A program made the position numbers and the translations under genes. A DNA stretch of 64,000 bases from Ectopseudomonas composti (GTDB lineage Bacteria > Pseudomonadota > Gammaproteobacteria > Pseudomonadales > Pseudomonadaceae). The stretch is from NCBI RefSeq assembly GCF_001567565.1, contig NZ_LSSW01000026.1, forward strand, positions 1 to 64,000, read 5' to 3'. Positions 19,757-28,543 of the stretch are shown here, one piece after another. A model generated the notes under the pieces. It saw nothing but the letters and a program-made list of their open reading frames with translations, was not told the DNA's origin and searched no databases. Each line of letters begins with the position of its first letter. The first letter of the stretch is position 1.

Positions 19757-20587
19757 GTGACGCCCATGCCTTATGCCGGAATCACCGGCATCGACACTCA
19801 CGCGCACATCTTTCGCCAGGACCTGCCCATGGTTCCCGGACGCCGCTACAGCCCCAGCTATGACGCCACCGTGGAGCAGTATCTGGGCCACCTGGATGCG
19901 AGCGGTCTGTCCCACGGTGTACTGATCCAGCCCAGCTTTCTCGGCACCGACAACCACTACATGGTCGATGCGCTGCGCCGCTTCCCCGAGCGCCTGCGTG
20001 GCGTCGCGGTGGTCGATGCGCAGGTCAGCGACGCCGAACTGGACGAACTGGCCGCCGCTGGCGTGGTGGGGATACGCCTGAACCTGATCGGCAAGGTGCT
20101 GGAAGACTACGCCGGCAGCGCCTGGAATGACCTGTTCCGGCGCCTGGCGCGTCGCGGTTGGCAGGTGGAGATCCAGCGTGGCTTCGACGATCTGGCGCTG
20201 ATCGTGCCGGCGATCCTCGAGTCCGGCGTCACCGTGGTGATCGACCACTTCGGCCTGCCGGCTGCGAGCGTGCAACTGGACGCTACCCAGCATGACGTCT
20301 TCTTCGACCTGCTCGGCCAGGCGCCGGTGTGGATCAAGCTTTCAGCGGCTTACCGCAGCCAGTCCGACCTGGCCCGCGCCCAGGCCATCGAAGCTCGCCT
20401 GCGCGAGGCCTGTGGTGGCGTAGGTCGCTTTCTCTGGGGCAGCGATTGGCCCAACACCCAGTTCGAGTCGCAGACCCGCTACGATCAGCAATTAGCGCTG
20501 CTCGAGGCCCTGCTGCCCAACCCCGAGGAGCGCCGTCGCGTTCTGGTGGAGAACCCTGCAACCCTGTTCGGTTTCGCCTCGGCGTAA
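19757..20587 (+). CDS. Amidohydrolase_2 family TIM-barrel hydrolase
   Basis: A 276-residue metal-dependent hydrolase of the type acting on lactones and dicarboxylates. The first metal motif is DTHAHIF near residue 13 and the last-strand aspartate is in FLWGSDWPNTQFE near residue 232. IDHFG supplies the middle histidine. Start is GTG 19757 (an ATG at 19766 is possible). The permease gene follows by 37 bases, so the two form a catabolic unit under the divergent GntR. Confidence 0.88.
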   Translation: MTPMPYAGITGIDTHAHIFRQDLPMVPGRRYSPSYDATVEQYLGHLDASGLSHGVLIQPSFLGTDNHYMVDALRRFPERLRGVAVVDAQVSDAELDELAAAGVVGIRLNLIGKVLEDYAGSAWNDLFRRLARRGWQVEIQRGFDDLALIVPAILESGVTVVIDHFGLPAASVQLDATQHDVFFDLLGQAPVWIKLSAAYRSQSDLARAQAIEARLREACGGVGRFLWGSDWPNTQFESQTRYDQQLALLEALLPNPEERRRVLVENPATLFGFASA

Positions 20588-20624
20588 CCACTGCTCACAT
20601 CAGAACAACAAAAGGAGTCAAACC

Positions 20625-21926
20625 ATGATGAGCCTGCTCGTCGTCGCCGCGATCGTCCTCGCCGTCGCGCTGGGGTACACCACCAAGATCAATATCGGCC
20701 TGTTCGCCATTGCCTTTGCCTACCTGCTGGGCTGCTTCGGCATGGGCATGAGCCCGGGCGAAATCATCAACATGTGGCCGCTGAAGATCTTCTTCGTGAT
20801 CTTCTCGGTCTGCCTGTTCTACAGCTTCGCCACCGTCAACGGCACCCTGGAAAAACTCGCCGGGCATCTGCTGTATCGCTGCCGTGGCGTGCCGCACCTG
20901 CTGCCGTACGCGATCTTCCTGACCTCGGGGCTGATCGCGGCCATGGGCGCGGGTTACTACACCGTACTGGCGTTCATGGCGCCACTGACCCTGCTGCTGT
21001 GCCAGCGTACCGGCATGAGCCTGATCCTGGGCGGCATGGCGGTGAACTACGGCGCGTTGGGTGGAGCGAACTTCGTTTCCAGTCAGAGCGGCATCATCTT
21101 CCGTGGCCTGATGACCAGCGCCGGTATGCCCGAGAGCGAGGCGTTCGTGAATGCCCTGGCAATCTTCGCCAGCACCGCAGTGATCCCGGTTCTGGTGATT
21201 TCGGCCTTCGTCTTCCTCGGTGGCCATGGCCGCAACCTGAAGAACGCGGTGATCAACGCTGACCTGCCGCAAGCCTTCAACCGCGAGCAGAAACTGACCC
21301 TGCTGCTGACCGTGCTGATGATGGTGCTGGTTCTGGCTGCGCCGCTGGCCCTGCTGGCCTTTCCGGACAATGCCACGGTCAAGTTCATCAACAGCAAGGT
21401 GGACATCGGCCTGATCGCCAGTGTGTTCTCGGTGATCGCGCTGCTGCTCAAGCTCGGTGACGAGCGCAAGGCCATCGCCTCGGTGCCCTGGTCCACGCTG
21501 ATCATGATCTGCGGTGTCGGCATGCTGATCACCGTCGCGATCAAGGCCGGCACCATCGATGCCCTGGCATCCTGGATCAGTGGCAACATCCCGCCAGTGA
21601 TGATTCCGGTGGCCTTCGGTGTGGTTGCTGCACTGATGTCGATCTTCGCCAGCACGCTCGGCGTGGTGACGCCGGCACTGTTCCCCATGGTGCTGCCGTT
21701 GTCGGCTTCGATGTCGATCGATCCGATGATCATCTTCATCGCCATCGTGGTGGGCGCACAGGCCACTTCGATCTCGCCGTTCTCCTCCGGCGGCAGCCTG
21801 TTGCTGGGGTCGTGCACCGACGAGAAGGTGCGCTCGACCCTGTTCTCGCAACTGCTGCTGCGCGCCGCGCCCATCGGCTTCGTCGCGGCGATGCTGTTCA
21901 ACCTGGCGATGACGTTCCTGTTCTGA
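20625..21926 (+). CDS. SLC13-type permease, MatC-like
   Basis: A 433-residue inner-membrane carrier with about 12 hydrophobic segments. The N-terminal region resembles the dicarboxylate carrier MatC domain (IGLFAIAFAYLLG, AMGAGYYTVLAFMAP), and the C-terminal ATSISPFSSGGSLLLG is the SLC13/DASS-type substrate loop. Likely imports a di- or monocarboxylate that the upstream amidohydrolase yields or uses. ATG 20625 follows AAAGGAG. Confidence 0.85.
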   Translation: MMSLLVVAAIVLAVALGYTTKINIGLFAIAFAYLLGCFGMGMSPGEIINMWPLKIFFVIFSVCLFYSFATVNGTLEKLAGHLLYRCRGVPHLLPYAIFLTSGLIAAMGAGYYTVLAFMAPLTLLLCQRTGMSLILGGMAVNYGALGGANFVSSQSGIIFRGLMTSAGMPESEAFVNALAIFASTAVIPVLVISAFVFLGGHGRNLKNAVINADLPQAFNREQKLTLLLTVLMMVLVLAAPLALLAFPDNATVKFINSKVDIGLIASVFSVIALLLKLGDERKAIASVPWSTLIMICGVGMLITVAIKAGTIDALASWISGNIPPVMIPVAFGVVAALMSIFASTLGVVTPALFPMVLPLSASMSIDPMIIFIAIVVGAQATSISPFSSGGSLLLGSCTDEKVRSTLFSQLLLRAAPIGFVAAMLFNLAMTFLF

Positions 21927-21932
21927 TTAAAA

Positions 21933-21962
21933 AAGCCCCGACATCTTTCGATGCCGGGGCTT
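21933..21962. terminator. Rho-independent terminator
   Basis: AAGCCCCG..CGGGGCTT stem with inner CAT/ATG pairs and loop CTTTCG. The A-run at its left end reads as a T tract on the minus strand, so it ends the DUF2846 gene; it can also stop the permease transcript. Confidence 0.85.
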
Positions 21963-21979
21963 GGCCTTGCGGCTGCGTC

Positions 21980-22438
21980 TTACTTGGAGCATTTACCTTT
22001 GCGAGCCAGCTCCAGCTTCGCAACGTCTTGCTTGCCTTCCTTCTCGTCAACCAGCTCCAGGTTGGCGCCGCCGACGAATACACCCATCTTGATGTACTGC
22101 TTGATGAAGTAGTTCTTGCCGCTTTCGGTCTTGACCAGCAGATCGTTAGGGGAGAACTCGGATTCGGTGGAGATCTTGTGCTCCATGCCGCCCTTGACCT
22201 GCTCGTAGAAGAAGACCTTCGGTGCGGATTCGCCGATGCACTTGTCATCGACCCAGATGTCTTTCTTCAGTGAGCCGCCTACGCCCGAGTTGCGGTAGAT
22301 GTACAGACCTGCATTGCCGGGGGCCGGTGCCGCAAACTGCTTGGCTTCGGCAGAGGCGGTCTTGTCTTCCATCGGGACCGACGCACAGCCGACGAGCAGC
22401 GATGAGGCAAAGGCGGCCAGGACCAATTTCTTCAGCAT
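21980..22438 (-). CDS. DUF2846 lipoprotein
   Basis: A 152-residue secreted protein with lipoprotein signal ending Leu-Val-Gly-Cys at Cys18. The mature part (LYIYRNSGVGG, IWVDDKCIGES, FFYEQVKGG) is the DUF2846 beta-sandwich domain, of unknown function. Start at ATG 22438 gives the signal peptide; a longer frame upstream is noise. Single gene with its own terminator. Confidence 0.88.
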   Translation of the reverse strand: MLKKLVLAAFASSLLVGCASVPMEDKTASAEAKQFAAPAPGNAGLYIYRNSGVGGSLKKDIWVDDKCIGESAPKVFFYEQVKGGMEHKISTESEFSPNDLLVKTESGKNYFIKQYIKMGVFVGGANLELVDEKEGKQDVAKLELARKGKCSK

Positions 22439-22657
22439 GATGACTCCGAATTTCCAGGAAAGATGTGCGCGGCAAGGTGGCAGAACGACTCTGTATGTTC
22501 TGCCGTGCGGGCTATCGGAAAGGGGGAAGGAGTTGCTCGAAGGAGGGACAGATTCTGTACGCAGCCTGCGCATGCTCGAATTCCATTTTCTTGATGGCCT
22601 GTTGCCATGCCGGTGCGAAAGATATCCCGCTGTACAGGCATGAGCAAGCGCCTTGGG

Positions 22658-23215
22658 CTATTTCAGTCGATAGCGTCGCAAGTCATCCTTGCTCAGCAGA
22701 CGCAAGCGCCCTGGCGCGACCTGATAGATCGCTTCGGCCAGGCTTGCATCGACGCCCATGTCGCGAAAGTACTTGGCCGGGCTGAACGGCTGGCTGCCAT
22801 GGACGGACTGCGCCAGTGCCGAGTCGCCAGCCGGGAAGGGCGGCCGGCGCAGGGCGACATGGCCGTTGACCGTGCGCTTGCTGCCGGCAGCCAGCAGGTA
22901 GATGCAGCTGCCCTCGCACATGCCGCCTGACGGCACCAGTGCTTCGAAGCCGGTTTCGCGCAGCAGGCGGCCCATGCGGATGGCCTCCGGGGCGCTGCCG
23001 CCGATGCTGTCGAGCAGCACGATCTTGCGCGTGTACTTGCCTGGATTGGTGCGCAAACCCTGCAGCAGCTTCTCGTAGTCGCCGGGAACAATCTCCGCCG
23101 AAACCTTCGCCGCCAGCATGCCGGCATTGGCCTCGATTTCGACCTGGGCGTGGGCGGTCAGAGCGGTGAACAGGGCGGTGCCGGTCAGGGCGAGTCGTAG
23201 ACGCTGGGCAATCAT
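22658..23215 (-). CDS. Secreted ClpP/crotonase-fold protein (COG3904-like)
   Basis: A 185-residue protein with a signal peptide ending AHAQ (about residue 23). The core IVLLDSIGGSAPEAIRMGRLL followed by GMCEGSCIYLLAAG has the Gly-x-Cys-x-x-Ser-Cys pattern of predicted periplasmic proteins with a ClpP-like fold; it has no obvious Ser-His-Asp triad. Function unknown. Start at ATG 23215; the longer frame upstream lacks a signal peptide. Confidence 0.72.
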   Translation of the reverse strand: MIAQRLRLALTGTALFTALTAHAQVEIEANAGMLAAKVSAEIVPGDYEKLLQGLRTNPGKYTRKIVLLDSIGGSAPEAIRMGRLLRETGFEALVPSGGMCEGSCIYLLAAGSKRTVNGHVALRRPPFPAGDSALAQSVHGSQPFSPAKYFRDMGVDASLAEAIYQVAPGRLRLLSKDDLRRYRLK

Positions 23216-23281
23216 CGGGCGGGGCACGCGACAGTGGCTCGGGAGGCAGACGATACCTGCCGGCGCACTATCTCGCACCTG

Positions 23282-24481
23282 TCAGATTGGCGCGCTCTTG
23301 TTTTGCACCTGCCATGCCCAGGCGAACAGCATCAGGCCGCCGATGGCTGTAGCCGCGCCGATATATCCGGTGATCGTCCAGCCCATGCCGGCGCTGATGG
23401 CCAGGCCGCCGAGCCAGGGGCCGAGGGCGTTGGCGACGTTGAAGGCGGCGTGGTTGGAGGCGGCCGCCAACGTCTGCGCGCCCGTGGCAACGTCCATCAG
23501 GTGGGTCTGCAGGGCCGGGCCGAGGGCGATCATGGTGCCGAGAGCGAAGATCGCCGGCAGGATGGTCCACAGGCTGTGCGCGGCGAAGGGGAAGACCAGC
23601 AGGACCAGGGTGCTCCAGGCCAGGATCCAGGCCACCGCGCGCAGGCGCAGGCGGTCGAACAGCCAGCCGCCGGCGCTGTTGCCGACGATGCAACCGGCAC
23701 CGAACACGCCCATCGCCAGGGGAATCCAGCCTGGCCCGACCTGGGTGACGTGCAGCAGGGTCGGCGCCATGTAGCTGAACACGCAGAACATCCCGGCGAA
23801 ACCGATCGAGCCAATGCCCAGGGCCAGCCAGATCGGCGCGCGGTTGAAGGCACGCAGCTCGCCAGCGGGGCTGCTGCGCTGTTCGTGCGGGTCGGCTGGC
23901 AGGAAGATCGCCACCATGGCGATGGTGGTGATGGCGATCACCCCGACCAGGGCGAAGGCATAGCGCCAGCTCATGAACTGGCCAAGCCAGGTGGCCAGCG
24001 GGTTGCCGATCAGAATCGCCACGGTCAGGCCGGCCAACACGCGGCTTACCGCCTTGGCGCGCTTGTGTGGCGGCGCCATGGACGCGGCAACCAGCATGGC
24101 GATACCGAAATAGGCACCATGCGGCAGGCCGGCGATGAAGCGGAAGATCAGCAGCGGCTCGTAGCTCGGCGCCAGGGCGCTGGCGAAGTTGCCAAGGGCG
24201 AAGCAGCCCATCAGCAGCAGAAGCAGGATGCGCCGTGGCAGGCGTGCGCCGAGCAGGGCCAACACAGGGGCACCGACCACCACGCCGAGGGCATAGGCGC
24301 TGATCACGTGGCCAACCTGCGGCTCGCTGACGCCAAGATCGGCTGCGACGTTGGGCATCAGGCCCATGATGGCGAACTCGCCGGTGCCGATGGCGAAGCC
24401 GCCGAGAGCCAGGGCGAGTTGAATGAGAAGGATCGCGCCCGGCGACAGGTTCGTCGCGGCGTCGGATGCAGAACTGTTCAT
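23282..24481 (-). CDS. MFS transporter, AraJ/drug-efflux type
   Basis: A 399-residue inner-membrane exporter with 12 predicted helices. Family features include FAIGTGEFAIMGLMPNVA in helix 1 and RFIAGLPHGAYFGIA in helix 4 (motif C-like region), as in AraJ/YdhP proteins of the DHA1 group. Substrate unknown; such proteins export sugars or small drugs. It stands alone. Confidence 0.88.
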   Translation of the reverse strand: MNSSASDAATNLSPGAILLIQLALALGGFAIGTGEFAIMGLMPNVAADLGVSEPQVGHVISAYALGVVVGAPVLALLGARLPRRILLLLLMGCFALGNFASALAPSYEPLLIFRFIAGLPHGAYFGIAMLVAASMAPPHKRAKAVSRVLAGLTVAILIGNPLATWLGQFMSWRYAFALVGVIAITTIAMVAIFLPADPHEQRSSPAGELRAFNRAPIWLALGIGSIGFAGMFCVFSYMAPTLLHVTQVGPGWIPLAMGVFGAGCIVGNSAGGWLFDRLRLRAVAWILAWSTLVLLVFPFAAHSLWTILPAIFALGTMIALGPALQTHLMDVATGAQTLAAASNHAAFNVANALGPWLGGLAISAGMGWTITGYIGAATAIGGLMLFAWAWQVQNKSAPI

Positions 24482-24689
24482 GAGTGACCTGGAGGGGGAG
24501 AAGCAAGCGCGAAATTATAGTCGTCCAGCGCTCGATTTGGGCATTTGCAACCGCTCTATTTCGGTACTTAGAGACAAGTGGTTCGACATAGCCGGGGGCT
24601 TCGCCAGCGGATGGCTTCTGCATCCCGAGAAGCCGGCTGACGAGTGGGCGCTCGAACCGCTGTGCGACCCTTCACGTGCGTGTGCGGCA

Positions 24690-24708
24690 GGAGCCGTGGA
24701 ACGGCTCC
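24690..24708. terminator. Hairpin after gst
   Basis: GGAGCCGT-GGA-ACGGCTCC lies nine bases beyond the stop of the minus-strand GST gene. No T tract is seen. Confidence 0.5.
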
Positions 24709-24716
24709 CGCAACCA

Positions 24717-25418
24717 TCAGCCTCGTGCCGGGATGTTCAGACCGCGCTGCACCGCCGGGCGGGCGAGGAAGGTGTCGAGCACGCGGCGCACGTTGCCAAA
24801 GCGCTCGAACTGCACCAGTTCGTCAGCCTTGTAGAAGTCCACCAGGCAACGCACCCAGGGCAGTACGGCGATGTCGGCGATGCTGTACTGGCCCGCGATC
24901 CAGTCGCGGCCCTGCAGATGCTGGTCAAGCACACCCAGCAGGCGCGCGGATTCGGCGACGTAGCGATCACGCGGGCGCTTGTCCTCGTACTCGGCGCCGG
25001 CGAATTTGTGGAAGAAACCGAGCTGGCCGAACATCGGTCCCAGGCCGCCCATCTGCCACATCAGCCATTGAATCGTCTCGTAACGGGCCGCGGCGTCCTG
25101 TGGCAGCAATTTGCCGGTCTTTTCCGCCAGGTAGATCAGGATCGCCCCGGACTCGAACAGCGGCAGCGGGTGGCCATGGGGGCCGTCGGGATCGAGGATC
25201 GCCGGAATCTTGTTGTTCGGCGCCAGCGAAAGAAACTCGGGACTGAACTGGTCATTGCTGTCGAAGCTGACCAGGTGCGGCTCGTAGGGCAGGCCGATTT
25301 CCTCCAGCATGATCGAGACCTTGACCCCGTTGGGCGTGGGCAGCGAGTACAGCTGCAGGCGCTCGGGGTGCTGGGCGGGCCATTTGCGGGTGATGTGGAA
25401 GGGGCTGAGGTCGGTCAT
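24717..25418 (-). CDS. Glutathione S-transferase, YfcG/YghU-like
   Basis: A 233-residue cytoplasmic protein. The N-terminal thioredoxin-like domain has LYSLPTPNGVKVSIMLEE, where the Thr-x-Asn pattern (TPNG) is that of the nu-class disulfide-bond oxidoreductases, and later LFESGAILIYLAEK, the glutathione-binding Glu-Ser. The C-terminal helical domain contains QWLMWQMGGLGPMFGQ. Likely a glutathione-dependent disulfide reductase. Start 25418 is chosen over 25430 and 25457. A palindromic repeat begins 28 bases upstream. Confidence 0.88.
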   Translation of the reverse strand: MTDLSPFHITRKWPAQHPERLQLYSLPTPNGVKVSIMLEEIGLPYEPHLVSFDSNDQFSPEFLSLAPNNKIPAILDPDGPHGHPLPLFESGAILIYLAEKTGKLLPQDAAARYETIQWLMWQMGGLGPMFGQLGFFHKFAGAEYEDKRPRDRYVAESARLLGVLDQHLQGRDWIAGQYSIADIAVLPWVRCLVDFYKADELVQFERFGNVRRVLDTFLARPAVQRGLNIPARG

Positions 25419-25783
25419 GTGGGGTTCCATGTCGAAAGGGCCTAAGAGCCTGTTCACGATCTGCTGCGCGTCGGCGCTACTGCGTTAAAAACAAGCAGGA
25501 TCGCCAGCCCGGTCGGAATGCTCATGTACAAAAGTACAGTCGCCCGCGACCCCGGCCGTTCCTCGCTTGTTTTTGCGGGGCCGCCACCGGTGTTGTATCG
25601 CTCTAGCTCGCGAGATCCTGAACAGCCTCTATGAAAGGGGTGATCAGAACATGAGTGGCTGCGGCGCAGGAAATCGATCCAGCTGCTAGTAGTCATCGAC
25701 TCGAGCAATCCTGCCTGGTTCCCTGCGTGCGAGCGAGGCGGTATGGTGCGGGTTTTCATCCACCCGGCACGGAGCCCATCGGC
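25419..25783. other. Gene-free gap between divergent gst and HIT gene
   Basis: About 365 bases. Half is the palindromic element at 25446-25629; the rest (25630-25783) must hold the promoter of the HIT gene but shows nothing clear. Confidence 0.6.
25446..25629. repeat. MITE-like palindromic element, copy 1
   Basis: Ends are inverted repeats (GAGCCTGTTCACGATCT / AGATCCTGAACAGCCTC) and an inner pair AAAAACAAGC / GCTTGTTTTT brackets a variable core. The left 50 bases are almost identical to 60692-60740. It codes for nothing. It separates gst from its likely promoter region. Confidence 0.75.
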
Positions 25784-26221
25784 ATGAGCCTGCACGGTAC
25801 CTACGATTCCCAGAACATCTTCGCTCAGATCATTCGCGGCGACTTGCCCTGCTACAGACTCTACGAGGACGACGATGTACTGGCCTTCCTCGATCTGTTC
25901 CCGCAGTCGAAAGGTCACTGTCTGGTGATCCCCAAACGCGCTGCGGCGCGCAATATCCTGGAGATCGATGACGCCAACCTGGCCAAGGTCATGGCCGTTG
26001 TGAAGAAGGTCGCCCAGGCGGTGGTCGACGAACTGCAGCCGGCTGGCGTGCAGGTTGCGCAGTTCAACGGCGCGCCTGCCGGGCAGACGGTGTTCCATAT
26101 CCACATGCACGTGATCCCGCGCTTCGAGGGCGAGGGCCTGGGCATTCACGCGGCCACCAAGGCCGACCCGGCCGAGCTGCAAGCGTTGCAGGCACGTCTG
26201 GTCAAACGCCTGCAGGGTTGA
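25784..26221 (+). CDS. HIT-family nucleotide hydrolase
   Basis: A 145-residue histidine-triad protein. The triad HIHMHVIPR places His105, His107 and the catalytic His109; GHCLVIPKR and FNGAPAGQTVFH are the other family motifs. Members cleave nucleoside phosphoramidates or AppppA-like compounds. ATG 25784 gives the normal family length; an open frame starting at 25655 adds 43 unlikely residues. Confidence 0.9.
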   Translation: MSLHGTYDSQNIFAQIIRGDLPCYRLYEDDDVLAFLDLFPQSKGHCLVIPKRAAARNILEIDDANLAKVMAVVKKVAQAVVDELQPAGVQVAQFNGAPAGQTVFHIHMHVIPRFEGEGLGIHAATKADPAELQALQARLVKRLQG

Positions 26222-26230
26222 AACGGCATT

Positions 26231-26257
26231 GCCCCGGTCGCATGACGCGGCCGGGGC
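26231..26257. terminator. Terminator-like hairpin
   Basis: GCCCCGG and CCGGGGC arms with an inner CGC/GCG pair, nine bases after the HIT gene stop and before the convergent DUF2790 gene. Confidence 0.65.
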
Positions 26258-26293
26258 AGCAGTGATGACGCACAGCAGGCGTTGGGCGAATGC

Positions 26294-26560
26294 CTAGCCG
26301 TTCTGGCTGCTCTGTCCGCCCCATTCCATGAAGCGCACGGCGTGCACGTCGCCCTGGCTGTCGCGGTAGACCATCACGCTGGGTACCACACCGCTCTTGC
26401 GGCTGTTGTCGGTGCGTTGCAGTACCTGGTCGATATCCAGCTGCATGCCGTACTGGTAGTCCTGTACGTCAACTTTGGCGCTGGCGGGGGCTTTCTCGCT
26501 GGCGAAGGCCAGGGGCGCCAAAGCGGTGAGCAGGGTGGTGGTGATGGCTGCGAATTTCAT
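26294..26560 (-). CDS. DUF2790 secreted protein
   Basis: An 88-residue periplasmic protein with a signal peptide cut after AFA (about residue 20). The mature segment (DYQYGMQLDIDQVL, GVVPSVMVYRDSQGDVHAVRF) is the small DUF2790 domain common in Pseudomonas, where several paralogues are metal-responsive. Function unknown. Confidence 0.85.
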   Translation of the reverse strand: MKFAAITTTLLTALAPLAFASEKAPASAKVDVQDYQYGMQLDIDQVLQRTDNSRKSGVVPSVMVYRDSQGDVHAVRFMEWGGQSSQNG

Positions 26561-26743
26561 GGCGATAGTCTCCGATCAGTTGCGCCGATTGGGGGGCGCT
26601 GGGTTCGAGAGCCATGAAAACACCGCGCCCTTTATTGCAGAAATCGATGCGTGTGCTAGCGAACATCGCTGCCATCGATACCTTGCCCGCGGGCTCGCCA
26701 AGCCCAATACTCAGGCGGCACTCATCCGCCCATGGAGGGCTTC

Positions 26744-27169
26744 ATGCGTTCGATCCTCATCGCTCTACCGCTGTTGCTGCTGGCTGGCTGTTCGTCGTTT
26801 CGGGGAGATCCCGAGAACGTCAAGCCAGTGTCGGAAGATCGCTTGCTGGCATTTCAGGAGGCGCAGGCAAACGGCGCACAGATCGTGGTCAATCGCGACT
26901 TCGGGTTGATGGGCGGCGGTTGCTACGTGGCCATCGAAGTGGATCGCAAGGTCGCTGCACGCATCGGTGTGGGCGAGGTCGCAACCTTCCAGGTGCCGCC
27001 GGGTACCCGCGTGGTCGGCATCACGCCGGATCGCATGGACGACACCCTGTGCGGCATGGGCAGTCTGCTGCGTGAGGTAGCCGTGCCGGTGAAGAGCGGG
27101 GAAACCCAGCACCTGCGCATCGTCAGTCAGAACAAGGGTGGCTTCGATATCCGGCCGGACACGCCCTGA
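26744..27169 (+). CDS. Lipoprotein of unknown function
   Basis: A 141-residue product with a clear lipobox (Leu-Leu-Ala-Gly-Cys, Cys16). The mature part is beta-rich with two further Cys (GGGCYVAIEV, DDTLCGMGSL) that may form a disulfide. I use ATG 26744 because GGAGGG lies just before it; ATG 26732 sits on that ribosome site. No family is recognised with certainty. Confidence 0.72.
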   Translation: MRSILIALPLLLLAGCSSFRGDPENVKPVSEDRLLAFQEAQANGAQIVVNRDFGLMGGGCYVAIEVDRKVAARIGVGEVATFQVPPGTRVVGITPDRMDDTLCGMGSLLREVAVPVKSGETQHLRIVSQNKGGFDIRPDTP

Positions 27170-27253
27170 ACGCTGTGCCGCTGTGCGTGCGTTCATATCG
27201 AGAGTCACGCGCGGCCGGTTAGTATTCCCTGCATCAAGACAGGGAGCAGCAAC

Positions 27254-28537
27254 GTGAACGGATTGCCAATTGCGATAGTAGGAGCGGGTACCGCCGGGCT
27301 CGCCACGGCGATATTCCTCGCCCGCCAGGGTTATGCGGTGCGACTTCTGGAACGGGTCGAACGGTTGCAGCCAGTGGGCGCTGGCATCCTGTTGCAGCCT
27401 TCCGGTCTGGCCGTTCTGCAGCGGCTGGGACTGCTGGCCGAGTGCACTGCGCTGGGGGCAGCGGTGAGTCGCCTGTATGGCACCAGCTGTCAGGGGCGGG
27501 TGATCCTCGACACCCGTTATCACGACTGGCAGCCGGGCAGTTTTGGCCTGGGCATTCATCGCGGCGTACTGATGACGGCACTGCTCAATGCCGCCCAGCG
27601 GGCAGGTGTGCAGGTGGCAACTGGCGTGACGGTGAGCCGCTTCGAGCAGGCGAGCGGTCATGTGCGCCTGCTGCAAGACCATACCGATGGCAGTGAACAA
27701 CCCCTGGGGGATTTCGCCGCGTTGATCCTGGCCGATGGCACGCGCTCGACCCTGCGCGCGCAGATGCAGGTGCGGCAGTGGTCGCGGCCCTATCCCTGGG
27801 GCGCGCTGTGGAGCATGTTGCCAACCTCATCCGCGACCGAGTCCGGTGAGCTGCGCCAGTGGTACCGCGGTTGCCGCGAAATGTTCGGGCTGATGCCGAC
27901 CGGCTGCACCCATCAGGCGCGTGAGACGCCGCTGACCAGCCTGTTCTGGAGCTTGCCGCTCGCCGAGCACGAGAGGTGGCGCAGCAGCGGTCTGCAGGTT
28001 TGGAAAACCCGTGTGCGCAACCTCGCTGGCCAGGCTTCAGAGGCGTATCTGCAGCAGATCGACGACCCCGCGCAACTGACCCTGGCCGCCTATGCCGATG
28101 TGCGCATGCAACGCTGGAACGATGCTCGCGTGCTGGCCATCGGCGATTGCGCCCACGCCATGAGCCCGCAACTGGGGCAGGGCGCCAACATGGCGCTGGT
28201 CGATGCCGCCGCGCTGGCGGATGTGCTGGGTGACGCCACCGATGTGGCCCAGGAGACGCTCGACTGGAACGCGTTGTTCGCCAGTTACGGTGATGCCCGT
28301 CGTGACCACCTGCGTTACTACCGCCAGGCCAGCCGCCTGCTGACGCCGCTGTTTCAGTCCAACAGCAACACCCTGGCCGTGCTGCGCGATATCGCCCTGA
28401 TGCTGGCACGGCACAACCGTTTGGGTCGCCAGCATGCCGTCAGCACCCTGGTCGGTGCGCGCGGCGGCTGGCTCTGGTCGGGCGCGCAGAAGCGCGCGTT
28501 GCATGCCTGGAAGGGTGAACGTGAGGCGTGGGAGTAA
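27254..28537 (+). CDS. FAD-dependent monooxygenase
   Basis: A 427-residue flavoprotein of the PHBH/UbiH group. The FAD-binding GxGxxG is IVGAGTAGLATAIFLARQG near residue 8, the second FAD motif is GDCAHAMSPQLGQGANMAL near residue 295. It starts with GTG 27254, preceded by GGGAGCAGC. It probably hydroxylates an aromatic or related compound; no pathway genes adjoin it. Confidence 0.85.
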   Translation: MNGLPIAIVGAGTAGLATAIFLARQGYAVRLLERVERLQPVGAGILLQPSGLAVLQRLGLLAECTALGAAVSRLYGTSCQGRVILDTRYHDWQPGSFGLGIHRGVLMTALLNAAQRAGVQVATGVTVSRFEQASGHVRLLQDHTDGSEQPLGDFAALILADGTRSTLRAQMQVRQWSRPYPWGALWSMLPTSSATESGELRQWYRGCREMFGLMPTGCTHQARETPLTSLFWSLPLAEHERWRSSGLQVWKTRVRNLAGQASEAYLQQIDDPAQLTLAAYADVRMQRWNDARVLAIGDCAHAMSPQLGQGANMALVDAAALADVLGDATDVAQETLDWNALFASYGDARRDHLRYYRQASRLLTPLFQSNSNTLAVLRDIALMLARHNRLGRQHAVSTLVGARGGWLWSGAQKRALHAWKGEREAWE

Positions 28538-28543
28538 AGCTGC

